Shown here piece by piece: positions 55,289 to 64,000 of a stretch of DNA of 64,000 nt. The stretch lies in NCBI GenBank assembly GCA_009760855.2, contig WPIO01000092.1, positions 124,001-188,000 on the forward strand, given 5' to 3'. Position numbers and translations under genes: made by a program. This DNA comes from Cristatella mucedo. Lineage: Eukaryota; Bryozoa; Phylactolaemata; Cristatellidae. Numbering within the stretch: the first letter of the stretch is position 1; every line of letters begins with the position of its first letter. The notes under the pieces were generated by a model. The model searched no databases, had not been told where the DNA came from, and saw only the letters and a list, made by a program, of their open reading frames with translations.

Positions 55289-55570
55289 CAATGGCCGGTA
55301 CAGGGCGGTTATTGTAGCTGGATTACTTTTCTACACCCATACTGACTACGAGCGTGTGGAGGACAAAACGGGCGAACCGGTAGACTGCAATAACCGTCGG
55401 CTGGCCCCACGTGCAAGCAGCGTCTGGCTGACTCCTCGGGGAGGATTTGTACGTTGGCAGAGCTGTAATTGAAGAGTGTAACTAGCTGCTAGCCAAATGC
55501 TTGGCTGGCTCTGCTCAATTGTTTCAGCTGAGATTCTTGTTCAAAAGGTCGTCATTTTTATCTTTGATAG

Positions 55571-55724
55571 TGGTAGTCCTAGTGATGGATGGCGAGCAGA
55601 ACTTCGTCGTGCCGAAGGCCCTGCTTCGCAGAGGGCAGAGCTTCGGCGAATTGGCTCTCATCAGTGGAGGCCGCAGAATGTCGACGGTCGTTGCCACCGA
55701 AAATGTCGAGATGCTCACCATATG
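55571..55724 (+). CDS. cyclic-nucleotide-binding protein, exon 2
   Basis: After TTTTTATCTTTGATAG (acceptor) the exon starts at the second base of a codon, exactly the phase left by exon 1. It encodes the second half of the CNB beta-roll: VVLVMDGEQ, KALLRRGQSFGELALISG and RRMSTVVATENVEMLTI. The phosphate-binding cassette has FGE with its glutamate and an arginine in RRMST at the place of the cyclic-phosphate arginine (PRAAT in PKA regulatory subunits). Binding of cAMP or cGMP is therefore plausible. The likely donor is ATG followed by GTATGAG at 55725, leaving two bases of a codon; a second donor, GAG followed by GTACGAG at 55732, would end on a codon boundary and add three residues. Confidence 0.85.
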
Positions 55725-55734
55725 GTATGAGGTA

Positions 55735-56017
55735 CGAGTGAACAGGACAGCAGCAGCGCTGCTGACTGCTTCTGACCCACCTCGGCCGGAAGTCGGGCAC
55801 GGGCCTAGCGAGGATGTCGGAGCAGGGGGGGAGGGGGTGGGCTGATTCTTCTCGACTTTGCCCGGGCCAATCCATCATGCAACATCATGCTCGCTTTGGG
55901 ACGTGAAACCCTGCTCGCTATGCTCACGAGGTGATGCAGCCGTTCAGCCTCAGCCTCAAACCCCAGCATTCTGGCAGTTTGGCGATGCATTAAACTAGTG
56001 GATACACACTAGAGCAC
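55735..56017. other. intron sequence, nothing recognised
   Basis: Overlapping frames on both strands continue from exon 2 but lose all family resemblance after position 55731. Contains a GGGGGGGAGGGGG run near 55830. Confidence 0.4.
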
Positions 56018-56862
56018 CCAGAGATATCTATGGTCCTGTTTCAAAGTGACCTTTCACTAGGTGACCGCATCAGCTCCACAGTCAAGTCTGCCTACTGCCA
56101 GCTACACATCATAGCTAAAACTCTGACTCGCTTGGACAGGGATACTACATCCAAAGGCCTCCGTGCATTTTTTACATCTCGTCCCAACTTCTGTAACTCA
56201 GTGCTAGCAGGTCTACCGGCATGTTCAATCAGGCGCTTGCAGTTGGAGAAAAACTCTGCAGCCAGGTTTGTCTGTCGTGAGCGTCGCCGTTGCCACATCA
56301 CCCCACTTCTCGCCAATCTACACTGACTTCCAATCAAGCAGCGCATCGGCTTCAAGGTTCTGTCACTCATTGCTGTAAGTTTCCTTCATTCTCTGCCTGC
56401 CGCCTACCTATCAGAATTACTACCCCATCACCGTACCATCTACTGTTCTGACTCATCTCGATTAGCTATACTACTTCCGAACCTCAAATCCTATGGAGAC
56501 CGCGCCTCTAGTTCATATGCTCCAAAAAGCCCGGAACTCACTCTCGACTGACGTCATGACATCGCCTGACATGACGACATTTAAAAAGACGCCAAAGTCG
56601 CATCTATTTATCAAAGCATCTATTGAGTCCTTGCGATTCGTCCTTTGTGCGCTTATGCATGCTGACACTGTGCATGCTATCACTAATCATATTGTATATG
56701 TTGACTCTGTGCATGTAACCTCTAACTATGCCATGCATGTTGACGTTGCGCACGTTCCCACTAATTATACGATCGTATTTTCTTTACAGCGTGTGTAAAG
56801 TGCCCAGAAAGAGATTAAGTTCTCTGTCGGCGCGTAATTATTATTATTACTATTGACGTAAA
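56018..56862 (+). mobile_element. LINE-A copy, diverged, in CNB gene intron
   Basis: RISSTVKSAYCQLHIIAKTL, FTSRPNFCNSVLAGLPACSI and RRRCHITPLLANLH are readable before the frame breaks. The UTR ends with AGTGCCCAGAAAGAGATTAAG, TTCTCTGTCGGCGCG and a short ATTATT tail. Clearly older than the 24- and 52-kb copies. Confidence 0.85.
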
Positions 56863-57530
56863 CACGCTGTCCCAAGATATCGATGATGCGGTTGTTCTCC
56901 TATTACTAATAGATTTTGTAAGGTTGGTCTCTTTGTCTCTCAGGATAATTTGTCGATTCATTTGTGTTGCCTGTGCGTCGTTTTCGCATAGTACGCTCCA
57001 CCCTGACGCTCCCTGTCTGTCTAGCGGCATTGAACTGGCCAGCATTCACTCGTTCGTCGTCCACGTATAGTGTGCGTCCATACCTTGAGCTATTCATTCT
57101 CGCACTAGTCCGAGCGAGACTGCCAAGTTTGGTGTGTTGCAATGTTCCAGTAGCAGGTGCTGCTCGCTATCGGATATCTTATCGAGGATTCAGGTACCTT
57201 GTGCATTTTCTGGTTACCTTGACCTTGCTCTCGGGCCTAAAGAGGACGACTGCATCTCGCTCTCAGCACATACCTACCATATGCAAATACTATTTTTTTT
57301 TACTATTTTTTCTCACTACTACCTAATTGGTAAAAGCCGGCCATAGGTGCGACAAACAAGCCATTAAGCCTTTCTCTCTTTTACCGCATTAATGTTTCCG
57401 CCTAGGAACTCGTGACGACTGCGTCCGAGATACAACCGCGACGCAGCGATACAAGCAATACAGCGTGATGCTGTTTTCGAGGCTCCTAGCGTGCAGACTC
57501 TTTAAACCGGAATAGTGTTACCAGTCATGA
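56863..57530. other. unannotated intron stretch
   Basis: The frame 56964-57326 (120 codons) has no domain and carries hydrophobic stretches typical of chance T-rich sequence. Confidence 0.35.
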
Positions 57531-57589
57531 GAATAAAACATTTACATAGCACCCCAAAGGAAGAAATGTCTCTCTGGGCATAGTACACA

Positions 57590-57706
57590 CGCGCGCGCGC
57601 ACGCACACGCGCACGCACACGCATATATATACATATATATATATATCGTATAAAAATATATATATATACCGTATATAAATATATATATTTATATATATAT
57701 ATATAC
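57590..57706. repeat. (CG)n/(CA)n/(TA)n compound microsatellite
   Basis: CGCGCGCGCACGCACACGCG passes into long TA alternation with ATATAAAAATA interruptions. Confidence 0.95.
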
Positions 57707-57707
57707 A

Positions 57708-57743
57708 TTCTTTTTCAGCATATAAATGTATGCTGAAAAAGAA
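57708..57743. repeat. perfect 15-bp inverted repeat
   Basis: TTCTTTTTCAGCATA and TATGCTGAAAAAGAA around a six-base loop at the edge of the TA microsatellite. Confidence 0.95.
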
Positions 57744-58075
57744 GCACGTCAATTAGTTAATTAAATAACATGCACGGTGTCAGCACGAACCAGCTTACCG
57801 AGGACAAGTCACTCACACTAAACAAAGGCTGCAGAGCAACACGTAAGTATTCAGTCTACTTGCATAAGTTACAGAGACCCTCGCATCGGGTAGGACGTGG
57901 ACGCTGTTTACTGTTCAAGTAACCAACTACAGTCCGTCGGCGGCCAATTATGGCCACGAGCTGTATAGCCAGAGCGATTCCGCCGAGTGTCTGATGATTA
58001 GAGGGTATGCTGATCAATAAAAGTATTTCATATAGCCCGTATGCATAACCAGATTGTATTTTGGAATAATGCCAG

Positions 58076-58297
58076 CCAAAAGGGCGTGCATGCTAATTCT
58101 GCATTTTCGTGCCTGCCTGAATTGTTTGGTGAATATTACAAGAAATCTTCCGATTTGAAGGACTTTAAGAAAATCTTTGACAACGGCGGAATAAAGAAGT
58201 CTGAAGATGAGTTCATAAAGAACCTCTTCTTCTTTCAAGGATGGCCACTAAAAATTGCAGACGAATATCCTCAGAGATTTATCTATCATTATTACAA
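58076..58297 (+). CDS. cyclic-nucleotide-binding protein, exon 3
   Basis: Encodes ELFGEYYKKSSDLKDFKKIF, an acidic/lysine helix, then EFIKNLFFFQGWPLKIADEY and RFIYHYYK. The pattern F-I-x-N/S-L-x-x-x-x-G-W-P before a new Y/F-x-R-G strand is what I recall between two CNB units in CNBD2-like invertebrate proteins. The donor is ACAA followed by GTATGTA, leaving two bases of a lysine codon. The acceptor is uncertain. The AG ending at 58075 gives the phase needed after donor 55724; the AG ending at 58082 fits the alternative donor 55731. The stronger-looking ATTTCATATAG ending at 58035 is one base out of phase with both. Later exons, expected to carry a second CNB unit, are not in the window. Confidence 0.65.
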
Positions 58298-58384
58298 GTA
58301 TGTATATTTTCTTAGCACTCTTACTTACAACTTGTGGTTAACTTATTATGACATTGTGTCTCAGATCTAGAATATAAATTAATA

Positions 58385-60640
58385 TCTTATAGCTGGTTCT
58401 AACGTCGTTTCAAGAAATCGGGGTCTGATGCAGATCTAGCCAATTTCAAAGACTTGCTTTGATTTTACAGCCGAAAGCTTAAAAAACCAGGGCTTCTTTT
58501 TTCATCCGAAAGCTGAATTCCTGCCAGTCGGACCTTAAACAGATTTGTAAGACAGTTAACCATTTACTTGCTAATGCTGTGAGGTCTGACTCCCCAGGTA
58601 TTAAGGGCTCAGCCGAAAAGTTTTCAGCTTTATTTATTGGAAAAAATTGTGTACATTCGTGCCTCCATTAAGCCCCCTCCGACTAAAGCAATCGCGGTTC
58701 CACAACCTGTGACCTTCCTTAAAAAGGTTCTCCGAGGTGTCTGCATTCGATGTGGCTACCTTAATAAGGTCAAGGAAAAAGAGCTCGTCTCCTGAAGACC
58801 CTATACCTTCATCTCTGTGGTCTTCACTAGAAGACCAACTTAGCCCTGCCATAACCAAGATTTTTTAATGCTTATCTGGGAAAAGGGGTCGTCCCCAAGT
58901 CCTTCAAATCGGCAATCGCTTGACCCATACTTAAAAGCCTGGATTAGATACAGAGGTCCTTGTAAACTATCGCCCAGTTTCCCTTCTTCCTTTCTTGTCG
59001 AAGATTCTTGAAAAAACTATTGCTAAGCAGCTGGTTGAACATATTGAAAATAATGAAATGTCAGAAACATTTCAGTCAGGGTTCAAGAGGCAGCACTCTA
59101 CTGAAACTGCTCTCCTCCGTGTAAACAATTACATTCTACGTGGCTAAGACGACTGGAATGTCACTGCCCTAGCTCTGCTAGATCTGTCTGGTGCCTTCGA
59201 CACCATTGATCACGATGTTCTACTTGAACGATTTAGAACAACGATCGATCTGGCAGACGTAGCACTGGCCTGGTTTAAATCGTACTTGTCTGATTGTGTT
59301 CAATCCGTGTCGTGTGGGGGTCAGGTCTCACACCCTAGAAGGGTCACCTGTGGAGTCCCTCAAGAGTCTGTACTCGGTCCCTTGCTGTTCTCCATTTATA
59401 CACGACCTCTGAAAAAAAAGTGGTTAAGGCACATGGAATAGGATATCACTTTAATGCTGACGATACTCAGTTGTATTTGTCATTCAAACCGTCGGAATCT
59501 GCTGCAGCAACTGAGAAACTGATTGCTTGCCTTGCCGATATTCGATCCTGGATTTTGGAAAGCTTCCTGAAATTAAATGATGATAAAACTGAACTGGTGC
59601 TCATAGGACACTCTAAGCGTGTGTCTGGATAAAAAGGCTATGCTCTTCTAATAGGTGATGTTATTGTGCGACCATCACAACGTGCTCGAAATTTAGGTGT
59701 TGTTTTCGACAGCTGCCTAAATTTTAAAAGCTGCCTTCAGAAGACTTCTTCTACAGCTAGCCATCTCATCCGATCCCTATCCAAGATTAGGAGCCGTCTC
59801 CCACAGTTGCTTGTAAAAGATTTAACTAGCTCTTTAGTTCTGTCTCGGCTTGATTATTGTACTTGCATTTTGGCTGGGCTGCCAAAGAAAGCTATTAGGC
59901 CACTGCAGCTGACTCTGAATATGGCTGCAAGGCTAATCTTCAAGTCCCAGAGGTTTGAGCACGTGTCTCCTTTGCTAAAAGAGCTAGGATGGATGCCGAT
60001 TGAGCAACGGATACAGAGCAAAGTTCTTACGCTGACCCACAAGGTACGCCACGGCTTGGCTTCTTCATACCTAGCTGAACTGCTGCATCAGTTTCAGCAT
60101 GTTTACGCTCTCAGGTCCTGTGTGGACAATAATTAGCTGTTCCATTCCTCCGCTTAAAGACCGTTGGTGACAGAAGCTTTAGCTCTGCAGGTCCTAGACT
60201 GCGGAACTCGCTTCCACAATTCTTAGGCAACGACAACTACTCTCCTACTGCCGACTACATATAATTCATTTATATAGCGCCCCAAGAGAACTTAATCTCT
60301 ATTCAGGCGCTTCACTTATGCCTCGGGGCTCGAGCCCACGACCTCAGCCAGACCTTGGTCGGGGCAAGCACCTTAACCGCTGGACCAAACCAGACTATGG
60401 CTCATTCAGCGGTCCTGAGCTGCTACTTCCATGCTATTCACTACCTCAACTGCTCTCCTGACTCTGCTATGCTTCTCACTTTCTCTTCGTTGCGTGAGAC
60501 GAAGTCTGTTGGCAACCGAATGCGTACCGAAAGCCGCGTAGGCGGTGAGTGCGCTATACAAAACTCTCCTGCATAACACCCACATGGTCTTTATGACTTT
60601 GTGGAGTTACAGACGGAGATACATTACATTGCATATGTCG
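58385..60640 (+). mobile_element. LINE-B copy, longest; linker, reverse transcriptase and 3' end
   Basis: Begins in the region between endonuclease and polymerase (GSDADLANFKDL; SPEDPIPSSLW), then RT blocks NYRPVSLLPFLSKILEK (about 58965), FQSGFKRQHSTETALLRV (about 59071), ALLDLSGAFDTIDHDVLL (about 59168), GVPQESVLGPLLFSIYTRPL (about 59354) and ADDTQLYLSFKP (59458 onward). The catalytic ADD is intact. It continues with ILESFLKLNDDKTELVLIG, RARNLGVVFDSCLNFKS, LVLSRLDYCTCILAGLPKKAI, HVSPLLKELGWMPIEQRIQS and SYLAELLHQF. Stop codons and frameshifts (for instance TAA at about 59143, a poly-A slip near 59410, TAA at 59631) inactivate it. A SINE S2 interrupts the 3' part. The block order identifies a member of the L2 group. 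Confidence 0.9.
60259..60391 (-). mobile_element. SINE S2 copy nested in LINE-B
   Basis: A near-complete reversed S2: CATTTATATAGCGCCCCAAG, AGAACTTAATCTCTATTCAG, GCCTCGGGGCTCGAGCCC, AGACCTTGGTCGGGGCAAGC and GGACCAAACCA. It is flanked by GACTA on both sides, and removing it with one GACTA restores the uninterrupted LINE-B sequence seen at 42.25 kb. Confidence 0.92.
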
Positions 60641-61428
60641 GTTCGGCTGTAGTCAAGGCTCCGATATGAAAAATATGTTTTTTTCACAATCAGGATTGGA
60701 GGAGACGACGTGAAAACTTGGAAGCTTTTTCAAATGACATATTTTTTTATTTGTAGCTAAAAAGCAGCTCACCTATAAAAATCCAATCATGCGGCAACTC
60801 TGAAAATTGTTCCGAATGCTATGCTAAGTAGTAGTTTCACTTCACCTGCTCGACAACTTTAAGTCTTAATTCGTTCAACGCGTTTTTTGACTGGGCTCTT
60901 TTTTCTGTGAAAAGTCTCTTATCTCTTTTCTAACTTGGCCTAGCGACGCGTCGTGATTGGCTTAAAGATTTCTATTATCGCTAGTCTCGCAGGCTTGCAG
61001 AAAATGCCCGATATCGGGAAAAGAAGTTGGAAGCCCGGCACCTTCGCGATTGGTTCATCTTGCTTCACTCCAGCTACCTCAGCCCTTTACCTCCCGTTCT
61101 GCTCTTCCAAACTACTGGCCTGAACAGGATGAGCACATTACCTCCCGCTGTCAAGCTGTCGAGCCGACCTACTTTCACCTGACGGAAATTACCTAAATTG
61201 GGGCCTGGTTAGGCAAGATTAAGCCAGCCAAACTAGTTCGTAAGTTTGTGACATCGGGTCTAGAATGCTCCTTGCAATTTCCTGCTCAATTCTCATTCCA
61301 CGGACTTCTCGCGTAGTCGAGCGAAATCGATGTAAAGTTAAGAAACTCGTCGTGGAAATGCTGAATACTGTCGCTATCTGATCACGCCGCTTCTGTCTTG
61401 CATTCATTTCACTGGCTTCCTTCGCCAG
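60641..61428. other. unannotated stretch
   Basis: No CNB exon and no known repeat recognised. Confidence 0.35.
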
Positions 61429-61429
61429 C

Positions 61430-61597
61430 CGTTATGGCACACTAAGGTAAGTCAGTTGCTGTTCACGATCTCTGTCCCGAGGTCGTGATTTCGAATCCTG
61501 CGGTTGGCGATCCTTTATCGTCTCTGCAAGCGGTGGTGATAGTCGTAAAGGCTCTTCTGTCACTATACAAAAAGGCTGTTTAATCAGCTAGTATTTA
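61430..61597 (+). mobile_element. SINE S1 copy
   Basis: Head TATGGCACACTAAGGTAAGT, arm GATCTCTGTCCCGAGGTC, B box TTTCGAATCC, body CTGCAAGCGGTGGTGATAG, CTTCTGTCACTATACAAAAA and tail GGCTGTTTAATCAGCTAG plus TATTTATT. Confidence 0.85.
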
Positions 61598-61603
61598 TTC
61601 CTA

Positions 61604-62165
61604 TCCAGCATCGAGCTGACTTCAAGATCCTCTCTTTGGCCTACAGGTCATATTCCTCACTTGCACCGACCTTGACCTACCCGACCTCCGAACTCTTCTA
61701 GTGCCGAGCTGGCTTAGTCCAGCGGTTAAGGTGCTCGCCCCGACCAAGGTCTGGCTGAGGTCGTGGGCTCGAGCCCCGAGGCATATGTGAGGCGCCTGAA
61801 AAGAGAATAAGTTCTCTTGTGGTGAATACAGATGAATTATATTTAGTTTGCTCTCATACTACCCGCTTCTCGGCTTCCAGTCGTCTAGCCCTTATTCATA
61901 CTTGATTAAAATAGTTTGACGATCGGGCTGGCAGTGTGTGTGCACAGAAAGTCTGGACCTCGCTTCCAGCTTATGCCACCACTGATCAGCACAGACTTTG
62001 TTTCTCTAAGTCTCAGCTAGAGACGCGTCTGTTCAACTCCAGATTAAAAACTAATTTTCGCGTATCTGCATACGGGCCTGAGCAGAGGAATTGGCAAAAA
62101 AAGATGGAATCCCGTCTTCGTGTGCTGGACACCGAGAAAAGTTACCTTGCTAGGCTTACATCTAT
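61604..62165 (+). mobile_element. LINE-C fragment (ORF2 C-terminus), split by SINE S2
   Basis: Residues readable as HRADFKILSLAYRSYSSLAP precede the S2 insertion; after it come AVCAQKVWTSLPAYATTDQH and SKSQLETRLFNSRLKTNFRV. The KVWTSLP and LKT(R)LF words correspond to AWNSLP and LKTHLF in LINE-A, but the sequence is otherwise different, so I treat it as a third L2/CR1-like family. Seen once. Confidence 0.6.
61703..61850 (+). mobile_element. SINE S2 copy nested in LINE-C
   Basis: Head CTGGCTTAGTCCAGCGGTTA, GCTCGCCCCGACCAAGGTCT, B box GGCTCGAGCCC, body GGCATATGTGAGGCGCC, tail AGAGAATAAGTTCTCTTGTG and TACAGATGAATTATATTTAG. Confidence 0.85.
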
Positions 62166-62174
62166 GCATTCAGA

Positions 62175-62400
62175 TGTAATAATAATAACAATATTGAAGC
62201 ATTCGCATAGCACCCAGAAGATAACTCAGTCTCTTTCTAGGCACTTTCCGCGAACTGGTAAGGAAGCACAGCTGTTGGTTACTGATAGTATGCACACAAA
62301 TTTCAGCACGCATAAGCACGTAGAGAACAACTCGTGCGGGCTGCGAGAATGCTGTGAGGAGAATGTAGTTTTTATAGTTTACTTTTTAAATGACATCAAG
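62175..62400 (-). mobile_element. LINE-A-like 3' fragment, diverged
   Basis: AATAATAATAACAATATTGAAG, reversed hairpin TAACTCAGTCTCTTTCTAGG and CACTTTCCGCG, then CAGCACGCATAAGCACGTAG. Confidence 0.65.
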
Positions 62401-62477
62401 TCAGCGACATCGTGATGTCAGTTGAAAAAATATTGGCGTTTCCTCGCTCGGTTTTCATCTCGTACTCTCTGCATATC

Positions 62478-63025
62478 GCAGCGGCCCCTAGTCAAGCAAC
62501 GCATCGATTTCAAAGTTTTGTCACTCACTTTCAGGTCCCTTAATTGTTTAGCTCCAGCCTACCTATCAGATCTACTCTCTCACCAGGCTAAGTATCGTAC
62601 CACCCGCTTTTCGGAATCAAGCTGTTTACCAATACCTCGTACAAACCTCAACTCCTTTGGAGACCGTGCCTTTAGTTCGTGTGCTCCCAAAGCCTGGAAC
62701 TCACTCCCGACTTGCGTCGCGACATCTCCTGACTTGACCACGTTTAAAAAGAAATCGAAAACGCACCTATTTATCACAGTATTTAGTGGTTCCCTGTGAT
62801 TCGACCCCTATGTGCTTATGCGTGCTGACACTGTTGCATGCTGCCACTAACCACACTTGCATGCTGACCCTGCGCACGTCACCGCTTACCATATTAGTCT
62901 TGTTGTTTATTGAGCATGCCACCACTAACCGTTCGATCGTGCATCCTTCGAAGCAAATGTAAAGTGTCTAGAAAGAGATTGAGTTCTCTGAGGGCACTAT
63001 TTTAAATGTATTATTATTATTATAT
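62478..63025 (+). mobile_element. LINE-A copy, C-terminal ORF2 and 3' end
   Basis: The frame 62422-62799 enters LINE-A at about 62478 (GCAGCGGCCCCTAGTCAAGC) and reads PLVKQRIDFKVLSLTFRSLN, AYLSDLLSHQAKYRTTRF, AWNSLPTCVATSPDLTTF and FSGSL before the stop. The UTR follows with a short TTATTATTATTA tail. Intermediate age. Confidence 0.88.
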
Positions 63026-63540
63026 CTTTTTCATCTGGATATCCTATCGACTATTCGCTTTGCGAAGTCTTATATTCGCAGTCTTCGCGTTAATTTAATA
63101 ATTCACATTGTCCGCGGTAGCCTGGAGATCTGTAGAACAGTTGCTGAAACGTCGTCCTGCTTCATTCGCCAGATTAAGACTGCCCGGATGCTATTTGAGG
63201 GTCCCGAATTATAACGATTAGGAACCCATCAATTCATGGTCTAGGGCTAGGCCGAACGAACAAGTCGTGCAATTATCCGAGCTTCAATCGAGGCAGTTGC
63301 ACGGCATGGCTGGTGCTAGCCACTCTCAGCGGCTGCAAAACAGACCAATCTATGGACAAGAAATGGAGTTGTTATGCAAAGGTTTAGGGCCACTCCGCGC
63401 CGCCGCTTTGCGCTACTCGACCCACCGTCGGCAATAATGCCCGCGCGTTCATAAAGGCCCGCGGCGCTCCTCGCCCCGCCCCCTACTCGCTTGCCGCTCT
63501 TCGAGACGCTAGCTTGACCAGCATTCGTCAGCCGTCGATA
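63026..63540. other. unannotated stretch, CG-rich to the right
   Basis: No gene recognised; CpG density rises from about 63.37 kb. Confidence 0.35.
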
Positions 63541-63542
63541 TG

Positions 63543-63543
<1 letters not shown>

Positions 63544-63577
<34 letters not shown>

Positions 63578-63634
63578 CACTCGATAAAGCGCCCTCGGAG
63601 AACTTAATCTCTTTCTAGGCGCTTTACATTTGTA
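63544..63634 (-). mobile_element. LINE-A 3'-terminal fragment
   Basis: Eleven AAT units, then reversed tail GCACTCGATAAAGCGCCCTC and TTAATCTCTTTCTAGGCGCT, stopping at ACATTTG. Very young but about 60 bases plus microsatellite. Confidence 0.85.
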
Positions 63635-64000
63635 ATGGCGCTTGAAAATGCGTATCGCGGCCAGCATGCCAGAGCAGGCGCGGAAGCTGCTGCTGTGGTG
63701 GCGGCGCGTCGGCGACATTTTGGCCGATTTGGCAAGGCTGCAGAACGGCTGTAGCGCGCAGCCGCGATAGCGTCTGCCCGCTACACGCCGGCACGTTTTT
63801 CGTGAATGGTGCACCGCCTTCAAACCGCCAGAAGAATCGAGTCAATGAGATAGGCGCCGCTGCGGTGTGCCGCCGCCGCAGCTTGCAGTGCTATTCTCGT
63901 TGCATTCCTACTCAAAGTCTGGCTGCTTGCTGAAAAGCCCGACCGGTCGCCGCCGCCGCCGCCACCCTGCAGCTCCTCCGGTGTCGCCTCGCCCCCCCCC
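63635..64000. other. CG-rich end of window
   Basis: GCC/CGC-rich with no supported exon. Ends in a C run, which may be an assembly edge. Confidence 0.35.

Larger units (their letters stand above)
57532..57850 (-). mobile_element. old LINE-A-like 3' fragment split by a microsatellite
   Basis: ACATTTACATAGCACCCCAAAGG on one side and AACATGCACGGTGTCAGCACG, AGGACAAGTCACTCACAC on the other resemble a reversed LINE-A end and UTR. Weak. Confidence 0.4.

Noticed and set aside
58634-58858. 74-codon minus-strand frame after CNB exon 3
   Set aside because: It is the antisense of the LINE-B linker region.

Overview
This looks like nuclear DNA of a multicellular animal whose identity I cannot fix. Supporting signs are split exons with GT/AG-type borders and kilobase-scale introns, very CpG-dense blocks between ordinary-composition DNA, many microsatellites, and a dense layer of L2/CR1-type non-LTR retrotransposons and tRNA-derived SINEs. 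There is no operon structure, and almost every long open frame is a shadow of a simple repeat, a CpG-rich block or a retroelement fragment.

Layout. 1-4.1 kb is a CpG-dense block with a long GA/GACA microsatellite. 4.1-28.7 kb is repeat-rich sequence holding SINEs, LINE fragments, a 67-bp-period minisatellite and a perfect 48-bp palindrome. 28.8-34.9 kb is a second CpG-dense block with a long CT microsatellite and one possible first exon. 35-44 kb is again repeats. From 44.2 kb onward I see three exons of one plus-strand gene encoding a cyclic-nucleotide-binding (CNB) domain protein: 44256-44493, 55571-55724 and about 58076-58297. Their introns are filled with LINE and SINE copies. The last 5 kb is repeats plus the edge of another CG-rich patch.

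Gene content. The CNB gene is the only protein-coding gene I can support. Exon 1 ends one base into a codon and exon 2 starts at the second base of a codon, so joining them across 11 kb gives an uninterrupted CNB fold with an intact phosphate-binding cassette. The closest match I recall is the CNBD2-like family. Start and end of the gene are not secured; the 3' part probably lies beyond the window. The CpG block at 29-35 kb is a reasonable but unproven promoter/first-exon region.

Repeat content. I name the families locally. LINE-A is L2/CR1-type with an ATT-repeat tail. LINE-B is L2-type with an ACATT-repeat tail. LINE-C is seen once. SINE S1 is tRNA-derived with a tail containing GCTGTTAAATCAGC. 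SINE S2 is tRNA-derived and its 3' end closely resembles the LINE-A 3' end. Repeat D and element E are unclassified. Two LINE-A copies, at 24 and 52 kb, are nearly identical, so LINE-A was active recently. S2 sharing the LINE-A tail suggests that LINE-A machinery mobilises S2. Nested insertions (S2 in LINE-B at 60.3 kb, S1 in LINE-B at 17.3 kb, element E in S1 at 31.9 kb) give a relative order of events. I did not find a convincing novel multi-gene system; the most interesting material is the LINE/SINE partnership, the interrupted CNB gene and several perfect fold-back sequences.
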